NCBI GenBank assembly: GCA_965153455.1 | Contig: OZ234495.1 | Coordinates: 18,348,875-18,412,874 of the forward strand | Reading direction: 5' to 3' | Length of the DNA stretch: 64,000 bases | Source: Sphagnum compactum | Taxonomy: Eukaryota > Bryophyta > Sphagnopsida > Sphagnales | In this document: positions 1-12,528 of the stretch, piece after piece | Layout of the letters: each line of letters opens with the position of its first letter | Position numbering within the stretch: the first letter of the stretch is position 1 | Notes under the pieces: generated by a model | What the model was told of the DNA's origin: nothing | Seen by the model: only the letters and a program-made list of their open reading frames with translations | Database searches by the model: none | Position numbers and translations under genes: made by a program

Positions 1-381
1 TCACAGCAAGTCCATTTCCAACTGCAATTCTCTCCACATGCATACATGGTTATGAGAAGCCGAATTCACCACGAAAAAGACACCAGTGCATTGCAAATGC
101 AAGCCTCCACCAGAAAGTAGTACTACAGTATGGTTATTACAAGAAAAATTCACCAGGGAAAAATGCACCAGTGCACTGCAAATGCAAGCCTCTACCAGTA
201 TGTAGTATTTACAGTATAACTAAAGAGTAAACATATGTATCATGTGTGAGGACCCTATTGTAAATAGGAAAACATGGAACAATGGGTCTACTCAGTGCAG
301 CTACAAAACATTTCCTTGTGATTTGAAGATAATTGCACCCACCAAAATCCAAAGTCAAAACTAATGACCATTTTACTGTAC
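1..381 (-). other. Intron of the bZIP gene, with an 84 bp tandem duplication
   Basis: Downstream of the GTACAG donor at 381, no continuation of the bZIP frame was found before the window edge, so this is read as intron. It carries two imperfect copies of an 84 bp unit (about 62-146 and 147-224), sharing ATTCACCA, CACCAGTGCA and TGCAAATGCAAGCCTC. Confidence 0.5.
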
Positions 382-1388
382 CTGTCAAATTCTGAAGAGC
401 CACCACGTGAATGCATTGATGCTGTCCTTTGAGAATCAAACTCCTCATCTTCAGTTATGTTTTCATCAGCAACCTTGGCTAAACTGGTTTGGCCATCCAG
501 AAAGACCATAGACTCACTAGCAGACCGCCGATGGGAGCCTCTTTTCAATGGGCCCTCAGGTGCATCCACTAATTCATCAACCCATGTGGATTGTGTCTGA
601 ACATTGTGAAACATGATTAGCTGCAGTTTCTGAAGGAGTTAGAAAATGGTTAGGCAAAGTGCCACTCAGCAGTTTGAGCTTGGTTGGAACAGGCCACATG
701 CAGTCAGTTATGGTGCACTGATGGCATAGTATTCTGCTATCCTAACAATGAATGTAACCTCTCTAGTTGTGAACTCTTTCCAACATGTCTGTTGATTCCT
801 GCATGGAGGTTCAACAAAAGCTTGCCCTTCTCATAAGGGGTCCTATCGACCAATCAGCCAACATGTGAAGAGATATATATTTTTTACTAGAATGCTGAAT
901 AGAGAAGTGCCTAATAGGGGGACTGTGAAGATCAAAGGTTGAGAACCCTAATTGTAATGGGGAACTGAACCTCATCACACATTTTCTTTCAATGCTATGA
1001 CAGGCCCATCCAGGATGACCATTATGATTTTGTGTCATCCAGAAAGACCATTGCTTCTTCACAAAGTTTGCAAACACCAGAAGGAGGACATCTAAAAAGG
1101 GAATCACATGGCTACAATATATTGCAATGGAGCAACTACCATCTAATGGCCAGAAGGCTGAGTGTGTTAGAAATGAGATGGAAAGTTGAAATGTAGCACC
1201 TGTGAGAGATACCCAGCTGATGGATTGCGTTTATGGACCCCACCATGAATTGGCACAACAGAGGAGCGGCCAGCAGCAGTGGATTCAAGAACTGGACCTG
1301 ATGCAGAACTTGGAAATGCAGGGCTCTTGGGAGGCAGAGGGAATGACCAGTTCACAGCCCGCCCATCCCCTTGACTTTGGTTGGCCAT
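382..1388 (-). CDS. bZIP transcription factor (VIP1/RF2a or bZIP34/61-like), 5' coding part, incomplete
   Basis: N-terminal part of a nuclear bZIP transcription factor; the basic-zipper exons must lie beyond the left edge. Exon 1 is 1200-1388 (63 codons, from ATG at 1386-1388). An in-frame TGA lies 33 nt upstream and AAAATGGC is a good start context. Donor GTGCTA begins at 1199. Exon 2 ends at 382 before a GTACAG donor and starts at 596; the in-frame alternative acceptors at 620 and 629 would add 8 or 11 residues. Exon 1 encodes a Pro/Ser-rich start with LPPKSPAFP. Exon 2 encodes STWVDELVDAPE, then KRGSHRRSASESMVFLD, then an acidic stretch and RGGSSEFDR. The WVDE(L/F)-(K/R)RG-HRRS-S(D/E)S-FL order is the hallmark N-terminus of plant group E/I bZIPs, and HRRSAS is a likely kinase/14-3-3 site in that family. 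The DNA-binding domain itself is not visible here, so the subgroup is inference. Confidence 0.72.
597..1199 (-). other. Intron between bZIP exons 1 and 2
   Basis: Bounded by a GT donor at 1199-1198 and an AG acceptor at 598-597, or acceptors at 621 or 630. Both ends are phase 0. It contains at 1036-1051 an exact 16 bp copy of exon 2 positions 494-509, in the same orientation, possibly a decayed exon duplication. Confidence 0.45.
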
Positions 1389-3039
1389 TTTTCTTGCTTG
1401 CTTGTCTCTGTGTGTGTGTCAGAACCAATTCTTTGACCTACCTCTAGAGTTTTCTGTGGGCCCGGGGGATACAGGAGGGCAGGTTGTTTAAATGCACTAT
1501 AGAAGCTCCAGCTCTTGATTCATCCTGAAGCATTTGCAAGAAATGTGGAAATTGAGTCAAGGATAGAAACTAGCATATGAAAACTCCTCAAACAGTAGAT
1601 CAAGCAATTTCTGTAGACAAGCCATGCCCCCCACCAGGGCATTAACCAAGGGATCTTGTTATGTGTTACATTGTCTCACAAGGTATCTTACTGATTCCTA
1701 CTTTACAAAAAAACCACCTGCAGTTTGAATCAAGAGTTCTAAATGTCACCAGAAGTGGGTAGCATAAGGAAGTGGGCAGGTAGTGACAACAAGAAGACAT
1801 CCCTGCAATCTCCCCGACTTCAGATATCCAGGAACTCAGATTCTGGACTGTTCTTGGCTGATACATCCCACCACTTTCTTCATTGGTGGCCAGTAGAAGA
1901 GGAGCAGCACATGTCATAATGCACATATTCCTCTGCACAGCTTCCATTCCTACTCATCTGTTCCATCACTGTCAACATCCTAGTAACATCTTGTTCAAGA
2001 CCTTCATGCACTCACTACACTGTTTGTGCACAAGGTCAGACCACAAACTACCCCTCAGATCTCCTGCAAGCTTCATCTATTATGCAACTAGAGCTCTTGA
2101 TTCTTTATCTCTTATGATGGTTCATATGCTCTCCGCCCCCTTCCTTGTTTGAATCTTCAATTACAGCCAGCATTTCTTAATGCAAGAGGTCATTATTGTC
2201 GAAGTGGAATCACGAGAAAAGTACGGTTGCGACATACTAGTCGACTGCAAATACAACTCCACTCAGCGGGTCCACAAGATCTATCATATCTACTCTATCT
2301 TTGCGATCTTTTGTGAGTATCGAGTCTATCAGATCCAAAAGAATTCTAACAGTTTAAAGGCATATCAAGACAGGGAAGATATGCTGGTCAGACACTTACA
2401 TCTCCGTAGACGCAGGTCGCCACTTCTTGGTCGAAAAGAGTCCTATTATTGCAGTCACGACGCCGTGGTCATCTTGGATCTTGGAGGCCGTTTGCATAGA
2501 CTTCGCACCGTATAGTACTCCATAGCTCCAGAATGCGATGTAACAGACTTCACAAAGCCTTATATTACTCGATCTCTGCTTTCTTTTGTGCGATCGCGGA
2601 GTGGTTCGGTTGACCTAACGGGGATCTTGTGCTACGCAATTTGCTGAATGTGTGACCAAGCATGGATCTTAAGCAAAAAGAGAATCCGCAGCGGTTCCGC
2701 ATATTGATGATCTTGAGGCCATTCTCGAACACCAAAGAAAAGAAGTGTCCAGATAGCAGAAGTGTTGTAACAAACGAACTGTATTGCATTGCCACGGAAA
2801 GACTACTATCATCAAAGAAAAATCACTAGCTAGCAGCATCGAATCACATTTGCCTATGCGAGAAGTCTGGAGGAAAAAGCGATGCTGCACGGAGAAAGAA
2901 CTCGCACTAAGCATTACACTGGATTCGCTTACAATAAGCTTCGCATAGTTTCACAAAGACCGCACTAGTATGATCTGCCACACAACACAACACAACACAA
3001 CAAGACTGGTCGACGCCCACAGACACACACACACACGCA

Positions 3040-3042
<3 letters not shown>

Positions 3043-3076
<34 letters not shown>
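3043..3076. repeat. (CT)n microsatellite
   Basis: An uninterrupted CT dinucleotide run directly after an AC run (3022-3036), in the presumed 5' region of the bZIP gene. Confidence 0.9.
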
Positions 3077-3079
<3 letters not shown>

Positions 3080-3710
3080 CCCCAAGAACAGAAATCGAAT
3101 GAGCGACAAGAGAACAAAAGAATACGACCACGAAGGTTTTACGATTCGAAAGGTTTACAATGCAAACAACAATGTAGGGACTCAACGTCCATGACCACGG
3201 CAGTATATTGTAACTGTCGAGATTGCAACGACGGAATCAAAAGCACTCCAATGGCGCATCACACCGAATAGCCGCATTGGAGCAACCAACGACAAGTTCT
3301 TCAGCTGAATTTTTTTCTGTAAATCGGACCCCCAAAAAAACTAACGCACACAATACAAAACAAGAAACACAACAACAACAGCAACAACAAAAAACTATTA
3401 CTACTACCCCTTCTCCTCCTACACTTTCAACACCAAACAAGAGAGAGGAGAAGAGATCTGGAGATACAATACCCTGGATTGTTCAGAAATCGAACTACAG
3501 AGAGGATAACCAACAACACAAAGCAAAAAAGCAGCAAGCAGCAATCTCGGATATTGAACAACAATACACACACACACAAACACAAAACAGCGTCACATGT
3601 TGGTTGCAAGAAAACAGACTAGAACTGGCAGCAGCAGAACCACCAACTGTATCCGATTGTGACGAGCGAGCGCCGCGGCACAGATCCAAATGCGTGCAAT
3701 TACTGTTCTG

Positions 3711-3770
3711 CTTCGTCGTCGTCGTCGTCGTCGTCTTCTTCTTCTTCGTCCTCGTCTTCTTCTTCTTCCA
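3711..3770. repeat. CGT/CTT trinucleotide microsatellite
   Basis: About seven CGT/GTC units followed by mixed CTT and CGT units. It creates spurious Arg-, Val- or Lys-rich open frames on both strands. Confidence 0.85.
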
Positions 3771-3803
3771 AAACACAATCAAGAATTAACTGAGCACAAA
3801 CAC

Positions 3804-4500
3804 TATTTCATCCATCCATTTGGCCAGCTGATCAAACTGACGTACTTTTTAGTACAAGGGCACTTAGGGCATGTTAGTGAGTAGTAAGCAAGTAGTAAGC
3901 CAGGGTTGCCGTTATTTCATCCATCCATTTGGCCAGCTGATGAAACTTACGTGCTTTTTAGTACAAGGGCATTTAGGGGATGTTAGTGAGTAGAAAGTAA
4001 GTAGTAACCCAGGGTTGCCGCTTATTTCATCCATCCATTTGGTCAGCTGATCAAACTTACGCACTTTTTAGTACAAGGGCAATTAGGGCATGTTATTGAG
4101 TAGTAAGTAAGTAGTAACCCAGCGTTGCCGCTATTTCATCCATCCATGTGGCCAGCTGATCAAACTACTTTTACGTACTTTTTAGTACAAGGGCATTTAT
4201 TGTAGGGCATGTTAGTAAGTAGTAAGTAAGTGACTAGTAACGCAGTGTTGCCGCTATTTCATCCATCCATTTGGCTACCTCATCGAACTTACTTTTACAT
4301 AATATTATTAGTATAGTACAGCAGCAGCAGCAGCAGGGATGTGGATAAAGTAGTAAGTTAGGAACTACCCAGGAGGTTGCTGCTATTTCATCCATCCATC
4401 CATCCATTTGGCCAGCTCATAAAAACTTACTTTTGCGTACTTTTAGCCCGGGGGCATGTGGTAAGTAGTAAGTAAGTTGTAACCCAGGGTTTTGCCGCGT
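3804..4500. repeat. Minisatellite, six copies of a 109-129 bp unit
   Basis: Copies start at 3804, 3913, 4023, 4132, 4255 and 4384, each with TATTTCATCCATCCAT. Each unit continues with TTGGCCAGCTGATCAAACTT, then TTTTAGTACAAGGGC and AGTAAGTAAGTAG, and ends GTTGCCGC. The first four copies are nearly regular (109-110 bp). The last two are longer and more diverged, and a CAG run (4319-4335) is inserted in copy five. Confidence 0.9.
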
Positions 4501-4684
4501 TGCGTCATAATTATGACCATGTGACGACTCCTGAACCTTCTGTCACCCCACCGTAACTTTTTTTTACTTTTTTTTTCACCAGTCTGCCCACTGTGGCCAC
4601 AACTGGCTACAGTTACGTACAGCTTGGTGGCTGAGGTGGCATTTTCGTCCCAGCTGTAATATTCCCAGATGCCCGCCTTGGAAT

Positions 4685-4705
4685 ATTCCACACACATATA
4701 AAAAC
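4685..4705 (+). promoter_or_regulatory. TATA-like motif
   Basis: ACACATATATAAAAACTGGG reads as a good plant TATA box on the plus strand just past the minisatellite. No downstream coding region was recognised, so a real promoter is doubtful. Confidence 0.2.
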
Positions 4706-4785
4706 TGGGACTTAGCCATTTTCAGTTCCTTTTTCTTCTCTTTTTTTATTTTTTTTCTTTTATGTATAAAAAGTGGCTATTTTAT

Positions 4786-4812
4786 TTTTTAGGGTTTAGG
4801 GTTTAGGGTTTA
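4786..4812 (+). repeat. Interstitial telomere-like repeat (TTTAGGG)n
   Basis: About three and a half copies of TTTAGGG, the Arabidopsis-type plant telomere unit, at the boundary between the GC-richer island and the AT-rich desert. Shorter matches occur at about 16884-16898 (CCCTAA orientation), 51749-51763 and 59532-59544. Confidence 0.75.
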
Positions 4813-7800
4813 TCAGGAGCAGATTTGATTGAAATCGGTTTGAAAATCATTTTCATATTCCAACCAAAAAATGAATTTTCAATGTATTTATATAACAATG
4901 TATTTAATATAATATAGCCACATTTTCATTAAGTTTGCCATGAATTTAATGAATATAAAATACCCAAAAATATTTTTTAAATAGTGTGACCAATGCTTTA
5001 ACTTTTTTTTTTTTTAATGATTTGATATGATTTGAAAGTTGTATGTTCATGAAAATAATTGAAATACACCTTTATTCAATATATAATGTAATTTTTCTTA
5101 GGTCATAGGATTAAAACTATTTTCTTGTTGGCCTATAAATAGACCAAATTTGTTTTGAATAAACCATCATGTTTTGCCATGTAAACTTAATTGACTAACA
5201 TGTTAATTTCAAATCATTTGCCCAAATGGTCACTTATAGATCTTGTTACTACATTTGCACCTTGTAGGTTTTTTTCAAGCATGTGCAAAGGCAAAAAGTT
5301 CAAGGTTGGGCCACCTATAGACCTTGTTACTTTGTTTGCACCTAGCAAGTTTTTTCAAACATGTGCAAAGGCAAAAGTCCAAAACCCTGAAAGGATTCCA
5401 ACCCATATCCATAGAAATGCATATGTGCTCACTACAACTAAGTTGTCATTGCACATTCAACACACATTAGAACTAGTGACATCCTTGCATGGGACATTAT
5501 TTGGTGAGCAATTCCTTTAGGCAAGGACTACTCATTCACTTGGTCTTACAACATTTTCACACTAAAAGTGATTTAAACCTAACAAAAAGACCAAGTATCT
5601 TAAAACTAAATTAAAATTTCAAAAATACTTAATTACTTTAAATTAATCCAATATTTTGAGTATTTTGAACTTAAAGCTTTAGAACTAAATCATGGCGGCA
5701 AATTAGTTGATTTTTTTGCTTATTTTAAACAAAACATATTCCATTATTATGGATTTTATTTTATTTTGTTCAATGCAAGATTGGTTTAATTACATCTTTA
5801 TCTTATGATAAGGAATATAATTTTTTATGCCTTATATAAATGAAACAAGATTCACACAAACCCATTGTACTCATGTACAAAGAAAGAAATCCATACCACA
5901 TGACATAATGTTTTTCACACACTTCCCAATTTGATCATTATGTTAAACAAAAACTTCAAGGCACTTCCAAAGCTTATGTGTATGTGCCCAAATTAAAACT
6001 ACAAACTTAATGAACTTGGCATAAACTTCAAGTTAGCTCTATACACAAATATGTGGGCAATTATAGATTTTGTTATGAAACTAACTTGGTTGTTTGACCA
6101 ACTACAAGGAGATGCCACTCCTAGGATGAAAACAAGTTAGATGCTTCCTTTCAAATTGAAATGCAATCAACATGGATCCAAAATATGATATAGCTCAATG
6201 GAATGAATCACCCTTCGACACAAGGTAGAGAAATCAATGGGAGACACTCCAAAGACTCCTAAGGTGAACTCCCTTAGTATTTGAGAAGAGGGATTTGTCA
6301 TGAATGCCAAATGTTTAGGATGTTATTCAAAGGATTAAAACACATATGAATTGCACAATTTTTGAATCATTGAAAAAGGTTTCATTGCAAGCTATAATGT
6401 GGTGGTTCCCATTGCCAGGACATATTGTAGTATGGCAATTTGAAAATATGTGATGGGAGTGAAAAAATTGACTCATTCATTTAGAATGTGATTTAAGGAT
6501 TAAATGATGTTCAACTAAGGAATTCAATATATGACATTGGAAAATAAATTCTTTTTAAATGCTACAAAATGAATTATAGATCATTCTAATTATATATGTT
6601 TTGAGGAAGTAAAAGCTCCCAAATTTTTGGGATTTTGGATCTCAAATTTTGATATTCCCATTTTTGGGGGTTTTTAGGAAAATGCCATTGGATGTAATCC
6701 TCATTTTCTATATTATTTGGAGAATATTATCAAGCTTGAAGTAAGGTAGATGCCATGGTGAAATTGGGTGAATCATTGATTGTCTTGTGTCCCAATTTTT
6801 GTTGTCATTACATTAACCACCTTCTTGTTCTAGTTTGTGTAAATTATTATGAGCTAGAAGTAAATGTGAATTGCCTTGTCCTAATCCTATCCAAGAGTTC
6901 CTACATGACCCCCTTACCCCAATGTGAGGAGTTAAGAAACATGCATTGAAGTCCAAATTGCATTGCAATAAAATTGAAGATTACACTTAATTCACCATGA
7001 TGAACTTTTGGGAGACCTTGGGGTACAATCTTAACATTGAATCAACAAATATTACATGTACATTAATTTATGATAGTCTACAAATCCATTGCATAATTTT
7101 ATTTTTTTCAATGTTGGTATCTAATACCTTGATAAAAAGGGAATGCCTTTACTATGTAGTGGGTTTATCAAAACATTTGGATGTCAAGTCCAATTAATGA
7201 TCAATTTGTTGTGTAATTTGGATTTCACAAATAACATTATTAAAAAACACCTTTCAACCTCGACATTGCCCTGATATCAAGATGAATAATTTTATTTTTT
7301 CAAGTATTTTATTTCACCAAAGTGGCCAAAAAAAAATTTAACATATTGTACGTTGAAAAAACATGTTTTTCAATTTTTTTCATAACAAAAAATTCCAAGA
7401 AAAAAAAACTAACCATGACTATTTATACTTTCATATGTTTGAAATATTTATTCAAATGTTATTGTAGTAGTTGATAAATGGCAAATTATTCCAAAAAGGT
7501 TACATTCCAAGGGTGGCTTCATGGATTTCATAGGTTGTTCTACATAATAAGTTAGAAAAAAGACATCAAGGCATCCAACTTTGTTTCATTGAAGACATAC
7601 TCAACATTGAATTCAAAGATTCAATTGCTTAAAATTTTGAGCAAGTGATAACAAAATTTCATCAAGTTCAAGTGTACTAAGAAAGCATGCAAAGAGCTTG
7701 GATTCATCTAATATTGTAGATGTAAATTATGCCAATGGCATTTGTGAAGTCTTGATTTAGACCAATTAAATTTTTCAATTAAAAATAAAGTTACAACCAA

Positions 7801-9339
7801 ACAATGTTATTTAATAAATTTTGTTATCAAATCATAATCCATGTGTTAACGATTATGGTTCCAATGTTCTTGAATGAATCAAATTTGGTTAATAAGAACC
7901 ACTTCAAAATGTAACCACAATTTAATTTTCATTGATGTAAGTGGTTACTTAAGTTGATGTTGAAAGTTTTGGACGAACTTAAATAATAATTTTTTTTATT
8001 AATTATGAAAAAAATTAGAAAATTTTGAAGTGAATCTTATGAATATGCAATGTTTAAAAATGTAACCAATGTTTTTTATTATTTAAAACATTCTTTAAAA
8101 TATTTGAAATGATTTGAAAATTATTTTTTTTGAGGAATTTTTTTATATCAACACTTAGATTATAGTGTAATGCAACATCTTTTTTGGGTCATTATTGTTT
8201 TAACAATTTAAAAGTCAATTTTTTAATCATCATGTTAAGTATGTTATGTAGAATATATTTTTTTATGGACTTAACCTTGATGCAAGTGGCTCCTCTTAGC
8301 CAAATTGGACACCTTGTAGAAAGTATACCATACTCACAACTAATGTTTGGCACAAAATAATTTGCAAAAAATATAGTTGAAAAAAATGGAAACTTTTATT
8401 GATATTTGCCCAAAATGTTGAAAATTGAACTCCCAACTTGTGAAAAACTATTTATCATTCCAAACATTGAGTTATTGTTACAAACACACAACAAAAGGTG
8501 TATCTTTCATATATATTCCCCAATGTTTGAAATTTTTAAAAATTAAATTTGAAAATGCTTAACTTCATTTCTCAAAATAAATAAAGGTTTGACAAAAAAA
8601 TGTTGAACACCAATCAAATGTATGATATTGTTTCTTGATGTCTCTTTTTGAGAAAAGTATCATGCCAAGGTTTCAAACAAAAGGGATGTATTATTTCTAA
8701 TTTTGGAGCCCTTCCTTCATAATTTTTTTACATTACAAACATCATCCTCTAAACTAACTTTCCAACTTCCATTTACTTAACAAAAGTTCTAGCTCAAATC
8801 AACTTTTCGCCTTGACCTAAATTCCATTTAACATTATGTCCCCATGTGTTTACAAGTCCATTTTCAATATCAAGGGCAATTTTCTCCTACTGTTTGGACC
8901 TCTTCCATTTGGTTTGATGTTCAAGTGGTTGATGGAAAAGGAATGTAAATCTATTGGAAATGCCTACACTAATTCAAATCCAACTCAACCCAATTTTGGT
9001 TTTACCAAACTCAATGGTTAAATTGTTTATGGGTTCAACTACCAAATGACAAACATGTTATGATGAGCACAATGGGTTAAACCAAGGAAGGGATCGAAAT
9101 GGCTATGGAGTTTTTTCTTCAGTGTTTTGTTATTCTAAAGCTCAAGGAGAAAAGAGGTGTCATTGACAACAATTTAATTTTTTTCAATTTCCCGATGAAG
9201 CCAGGACGATGAACTTCCCTACTTAGATTCAAACAAATTTCCCTATGTTGGCAACATTGTTTCAAGGAAATTTTTAATTTTCATTCAATAGACATAAATG
9301 TGGTCACATCCTCCCAAAAAAAACTTTAAATTTTTTTTA

Positions 9340-9340
<1 letters not shown>
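4813..9340. other. AT-rich spacer without recognisable genes
   Basis: Long AT-rich DNA with only short chance open frames. The one structure I see is an 81 bp tandem pair at about 5231-5390. It may be decayed transposon sequence, but I recognise no transposase or polymerase motif here. Confidence 0.5.
5231..5390 (+). repeat. 81 bp tandem duplication
   Basis: Two diverged copies share CTTGTTACT..TTTGCACCT, TTTTTTCAA and CATGTGCAAAGGCAAAA. The copies begin at about 5231 and 5312. Both stay open in one frame (for example the TCAKAK and MCKGKK segments), but no family is recognised. Confidence 0.7.

Positions 9341-9341
<1 letters not shown>

Positions 9342-9371
<30 letters not shown>
9342..9371. 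repeat. (AT)n microsatellite
   Basis: Uninterrupted AT dinucleotides, about 15 units, within the AT-rich spacer. Confidence 0.9.
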
Positions 9372-9372
<1 letters not shown>

Positions 9373-10995
9373 CTTTTAGGCAATTTTAAACAAAAACCCC
9401 CTCTTTTTCCTTTGTATTAGTAGCTAAGGTTTTTTTTGAAATCAAAATATGGCAATAATTCATGCAAAGAAAAACATTAATGACACCAAGTTTATTTGCA
9501 TTCCATCTTCACTTCGAAATATGAATTCATGCAATATGTACACAAGTATTTTATGTGTGTGTGTGTTTTTTTATGTGTGACTTTGTTAGTATTGATAATG
9601 TTGGGTGCCCCTCAAGTAATGTAAGGGAAACATCATTATATCTTCATAAAATTGCACAAGTTGGGCATCGTGTTTCAACAAGTGATTGAGTCAAATTTGG
9701 TATGTTTTTTATTTGCCAACCATTGATGATCACCATATTAACCACAAAATCCCACTAGAGATGCATAGAACCATCCATTATTTTGAGTGATGATTATCTA
9801 GTTTCATGTAATATTTCTCTACAAATTGAATTGGTTTAGTGATCTTAAATTTTTCATTTTACTTACATGTTTCCTTAAGGAATCAAAGTTTTGCATTAAA
9901 ATCTTGCTAGTGTAGTTTCTAATTGAACACATCTTGCACTCAACCTTGTTTTACTTTCTCATTTGGTGATAAAATCAACCTCTTCCCAATGTAGTTTTGT
10001 GGGCCACACATATCGAAATATTTTATGGTCTTCCCATTTCCTTTTTCATCTTCTTATTTGCGGATAGGCTTTCAAATGGTTCAATATACTAGGACCTTTG
10101 GAACTTTTGAACCTATATTATCCGGATTTTGGAGGTGGATTTTGAGCTTTTGGCATATGTCGAATAGGGAATTATTACATCTTGTGATTGGGGATTCTTT
10201 CATAGAACATATTTGTAAATCATAAATTCCTTAAGTGCTTATTATGACACATCTTGAGTCAAAAGCTGTAGAATCCTTTGCAAAATGTATTGTTTGTTCA
10301 TATGTTGTGAAGAAGTTGCTTGTGAAATTTTGGACTCAAAATCACTGGCTCAATATTACCTCCTTAGAATCTATAGTTAACCATACAATCACATGAGATG
10401 AATGAATTATTGGTAGAAATATATAACTATCTTGGCCATGACAAGTTGAATTTATCAAAGCTTGGAGTGACAAAATTTTACATATTTTGGAGAAGTGATG
10501 AGGCACTCATTCATATTGGTTATGAGTATATAAGCCCCAAACTTAGACAATTAGACAACAAGACAAAAAAAATATTCAAGTAGACAAAAATTTAGAACCA
10601 ACTTCCAAAAGGGCACTTAATTAGCCAATTAGAAAACAAACACAAAAATACAAAACAAAGGTAATCCAAAAACATCTGGGCAGTTATAACCACACACTTT
10701 CAAAAAAAAGCTCCTCAAAGCAATCAAAAGTCATGAACAACCTCATCACCTTCCCTCCCTCACAAGTAGCTTACAAGCTTCCACAATAGTACAAATTCAT
10801 GATGATTATGGGGTGGTCTTCAAGTGTAGGAGAGCAAAGCTCCAAAGAGAAGGGGGGGGGGGGGGGGTGGGGGGGCATTTGGGAAGTAAGGGGCCTAGGA
10901 CAAGGCTTTGGGCCCACATTGTGGGATTGTCCTGCATTGATGGGCTTTACCCATCATAAAGCACAAGGCAAACATACAGTACCCCCCAAAACATA
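9372..10995. other. AT-rich spacer ending in a poly-G tract
   Basis: No gene recognised. A G-run broken by a single T lies at about 10852-10876 and could form a quadruplex or be a sequencing difficulty. Small open frames at 10025-10225 and 10398-10583 match no family I know. Confidence 0.45.
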
Positions 10996-11027
10996 CATTG
11001 ATCATGAAGTGTAGGTAGGGGAGGGAA

Positions 11028-11170
11028 GGATCTTATGGCTACTTCTTAAGAGTAGGAGGGTTCTTACACCTACTATATGCATAGGTCTAAGATCCTTTCT
11101 ACTCTTAAGTAGTAGGCATAGTAGGTAGGCATAAGAGTTGTCCCCCTCTTAAGAAGTAGCCATAAGATCC
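11028..11170. mobile_element. Foldback element / hairpin with perfect 25 bp terminal inverted repeats
   Basis: The arms 11028-11052 and 11146-11170 are exact reverse complements. Similarity continues outward (GGAGGGA against TCCCTCCTC). The 93 bp loop repeats related words (CCTACTA, AAGATCC, CTCTTAAGTAGTAGG). The size fits a foldback MITE or a hairpin-forming transcript. A related fragment with the same words lies at about 23755-23815. Confidence 0.7.
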
Positions 11171-12528
11171 CTCCTCTCCTCTTATTGAGGAGGAATATTC
11201 ACATATGTAGAGTGGACTCCTTTATACCCGGCCTCCAAGTACATTAGGAAATTTCTCCTAGTGATTCATGTATGAAGGGAAAACTTCACCCAAAAATATG
11301 GTACTTTGGCTCTTTAATCCCTTTCCTATTATTGCAAATTGACACAAGAGCTCCACTTCAGAGCAATGTTTTTTTCTTTTTTCAATTTGTGATGTTGCTC
11401 AAGTGATGATCATCCATAAATATGTGTAGCCAATTTTGGCTATATTCGATATATGAAAAGAGAAAGTTTAAGCACCGTTTCATATTGTAGGCAAATTGTA
11501 GCAACTTTTTGTGATTTTTAAAATTTAAAAAAATTGATGATTTTCTTTAACAGATTTTTTTTCAAAATATTTTTAGCAAAATGACGAAAATTCGCTACAC
11601 ACACAAGATCACTGATTCAGAGTGGTCTTTTGAGAAGAAAGAAGGGATACCCAAAATTCTAAAAGTTATGGAATAATCTACCCACTTTAGATGAAGGTCC
11701 AGAGTCCAATTTCCCATGAACCAATTTGGACTGATTTGAAGCAAATTGAATCCTTGAGTTGGACTATACCTTGGTCCCTAGCCTCATTCTTAGTTCTCCA
11801 AATCAGGAGCTCTCCTTTTTAGCACTGTTTTTTGGTCCAAACCAATTGATTTTCCCTCCAAAACAGGTGCCATGTAGGTTTAGCCTCAATTTGCCACTTT
11901 TTGGTCTTGGACCCTTGTCTAAATGCCTTGGGACCAATTTAAAGCTTTCGACCAATAAGATTGCTTGAATTCATTGGTCCCTGGACCTTGGACCCTCATC
12001 TGAGGTCGCCCTAAAACATGGGCTGATGGATTTTTCCCAAATTATGAGGAAGCCTGACCAAGTGACCCCTGCATGCCTACAAACTCAAGGGCATTCCTTA
12101 ATTTTGTCATAATGCTGACTTATTTTGGCTAACTTATTTTTATTGCATTCTGTTAGGCATCTTGTAAAACACAAGCATCTATCATAAATGAATTTTCATG
12201 ATACCCCATCAACGGAAGGTACAAGTGCAGCCCTCCTTGCTTAACGAATTGCAAGGAAATGATACTTGCTGCAAGTAGGGTCAACCATCGATTCCACCAC
12301 GGTGATCAAGTATGTCAGCTTCCTGGTGCACTAAAAGGCAGTTCTCATTCAGGTGAGAAGCTATGAACAATATAGAGTTATCCATAAAGTCACGCGATTA
12401 GGGGGCGAGAAAGGCCAGTTTCAACGTAATAGGGCATCAAACACGTAACTGGGAATGAAATTGAAAATTGTACAAAGCGAAATAACTGGGACCCAAACTA
12501 GTTGTTCCACCAAATTTCCTGGTAAAGT
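11171..12528. other. Spacer of mixed composition, no gene recognised
   Basis: Composition is nearer genic at 12200-12500, but I see no convincing exon. An open frame at 11759-11968 is probably chance. Confidence 0.4.

Larger units (their letters stand above)
1389..3800 (-). promoter_or_regulatory. bZIP upstream region (5' UTR and promoter, boundaries unknown)
   Basis: No coding region was recognised. The GC content is higher than in the desert to the right. It holds an AC run (3022-3036), a CT run (3043-3076; GA on the bZIP sense strand) and a CGT/CTT trinucleotide run (3711-3770). Open frames here are low-complexity translations of these runs. It probably contains the transcription start and one or more 5' UTR exons; I cannot place a splice site or TSS. 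Confidence 0.45.

Noticed and set aside
811-1107. 98-codon minus-strand frame in the bZIP intron
   Set aside because: Not in the bZIP reading phase and not protein-like, apart from the 16 bp exon-like match reported separately.
3223-3789. 188-codon plus-strand open frame
   Set aside because: Rich in Gln, Thr and Val from AC/CAA and CGT/CTT low-complexity runs; antisense to the bZIP upstream region and no domain.
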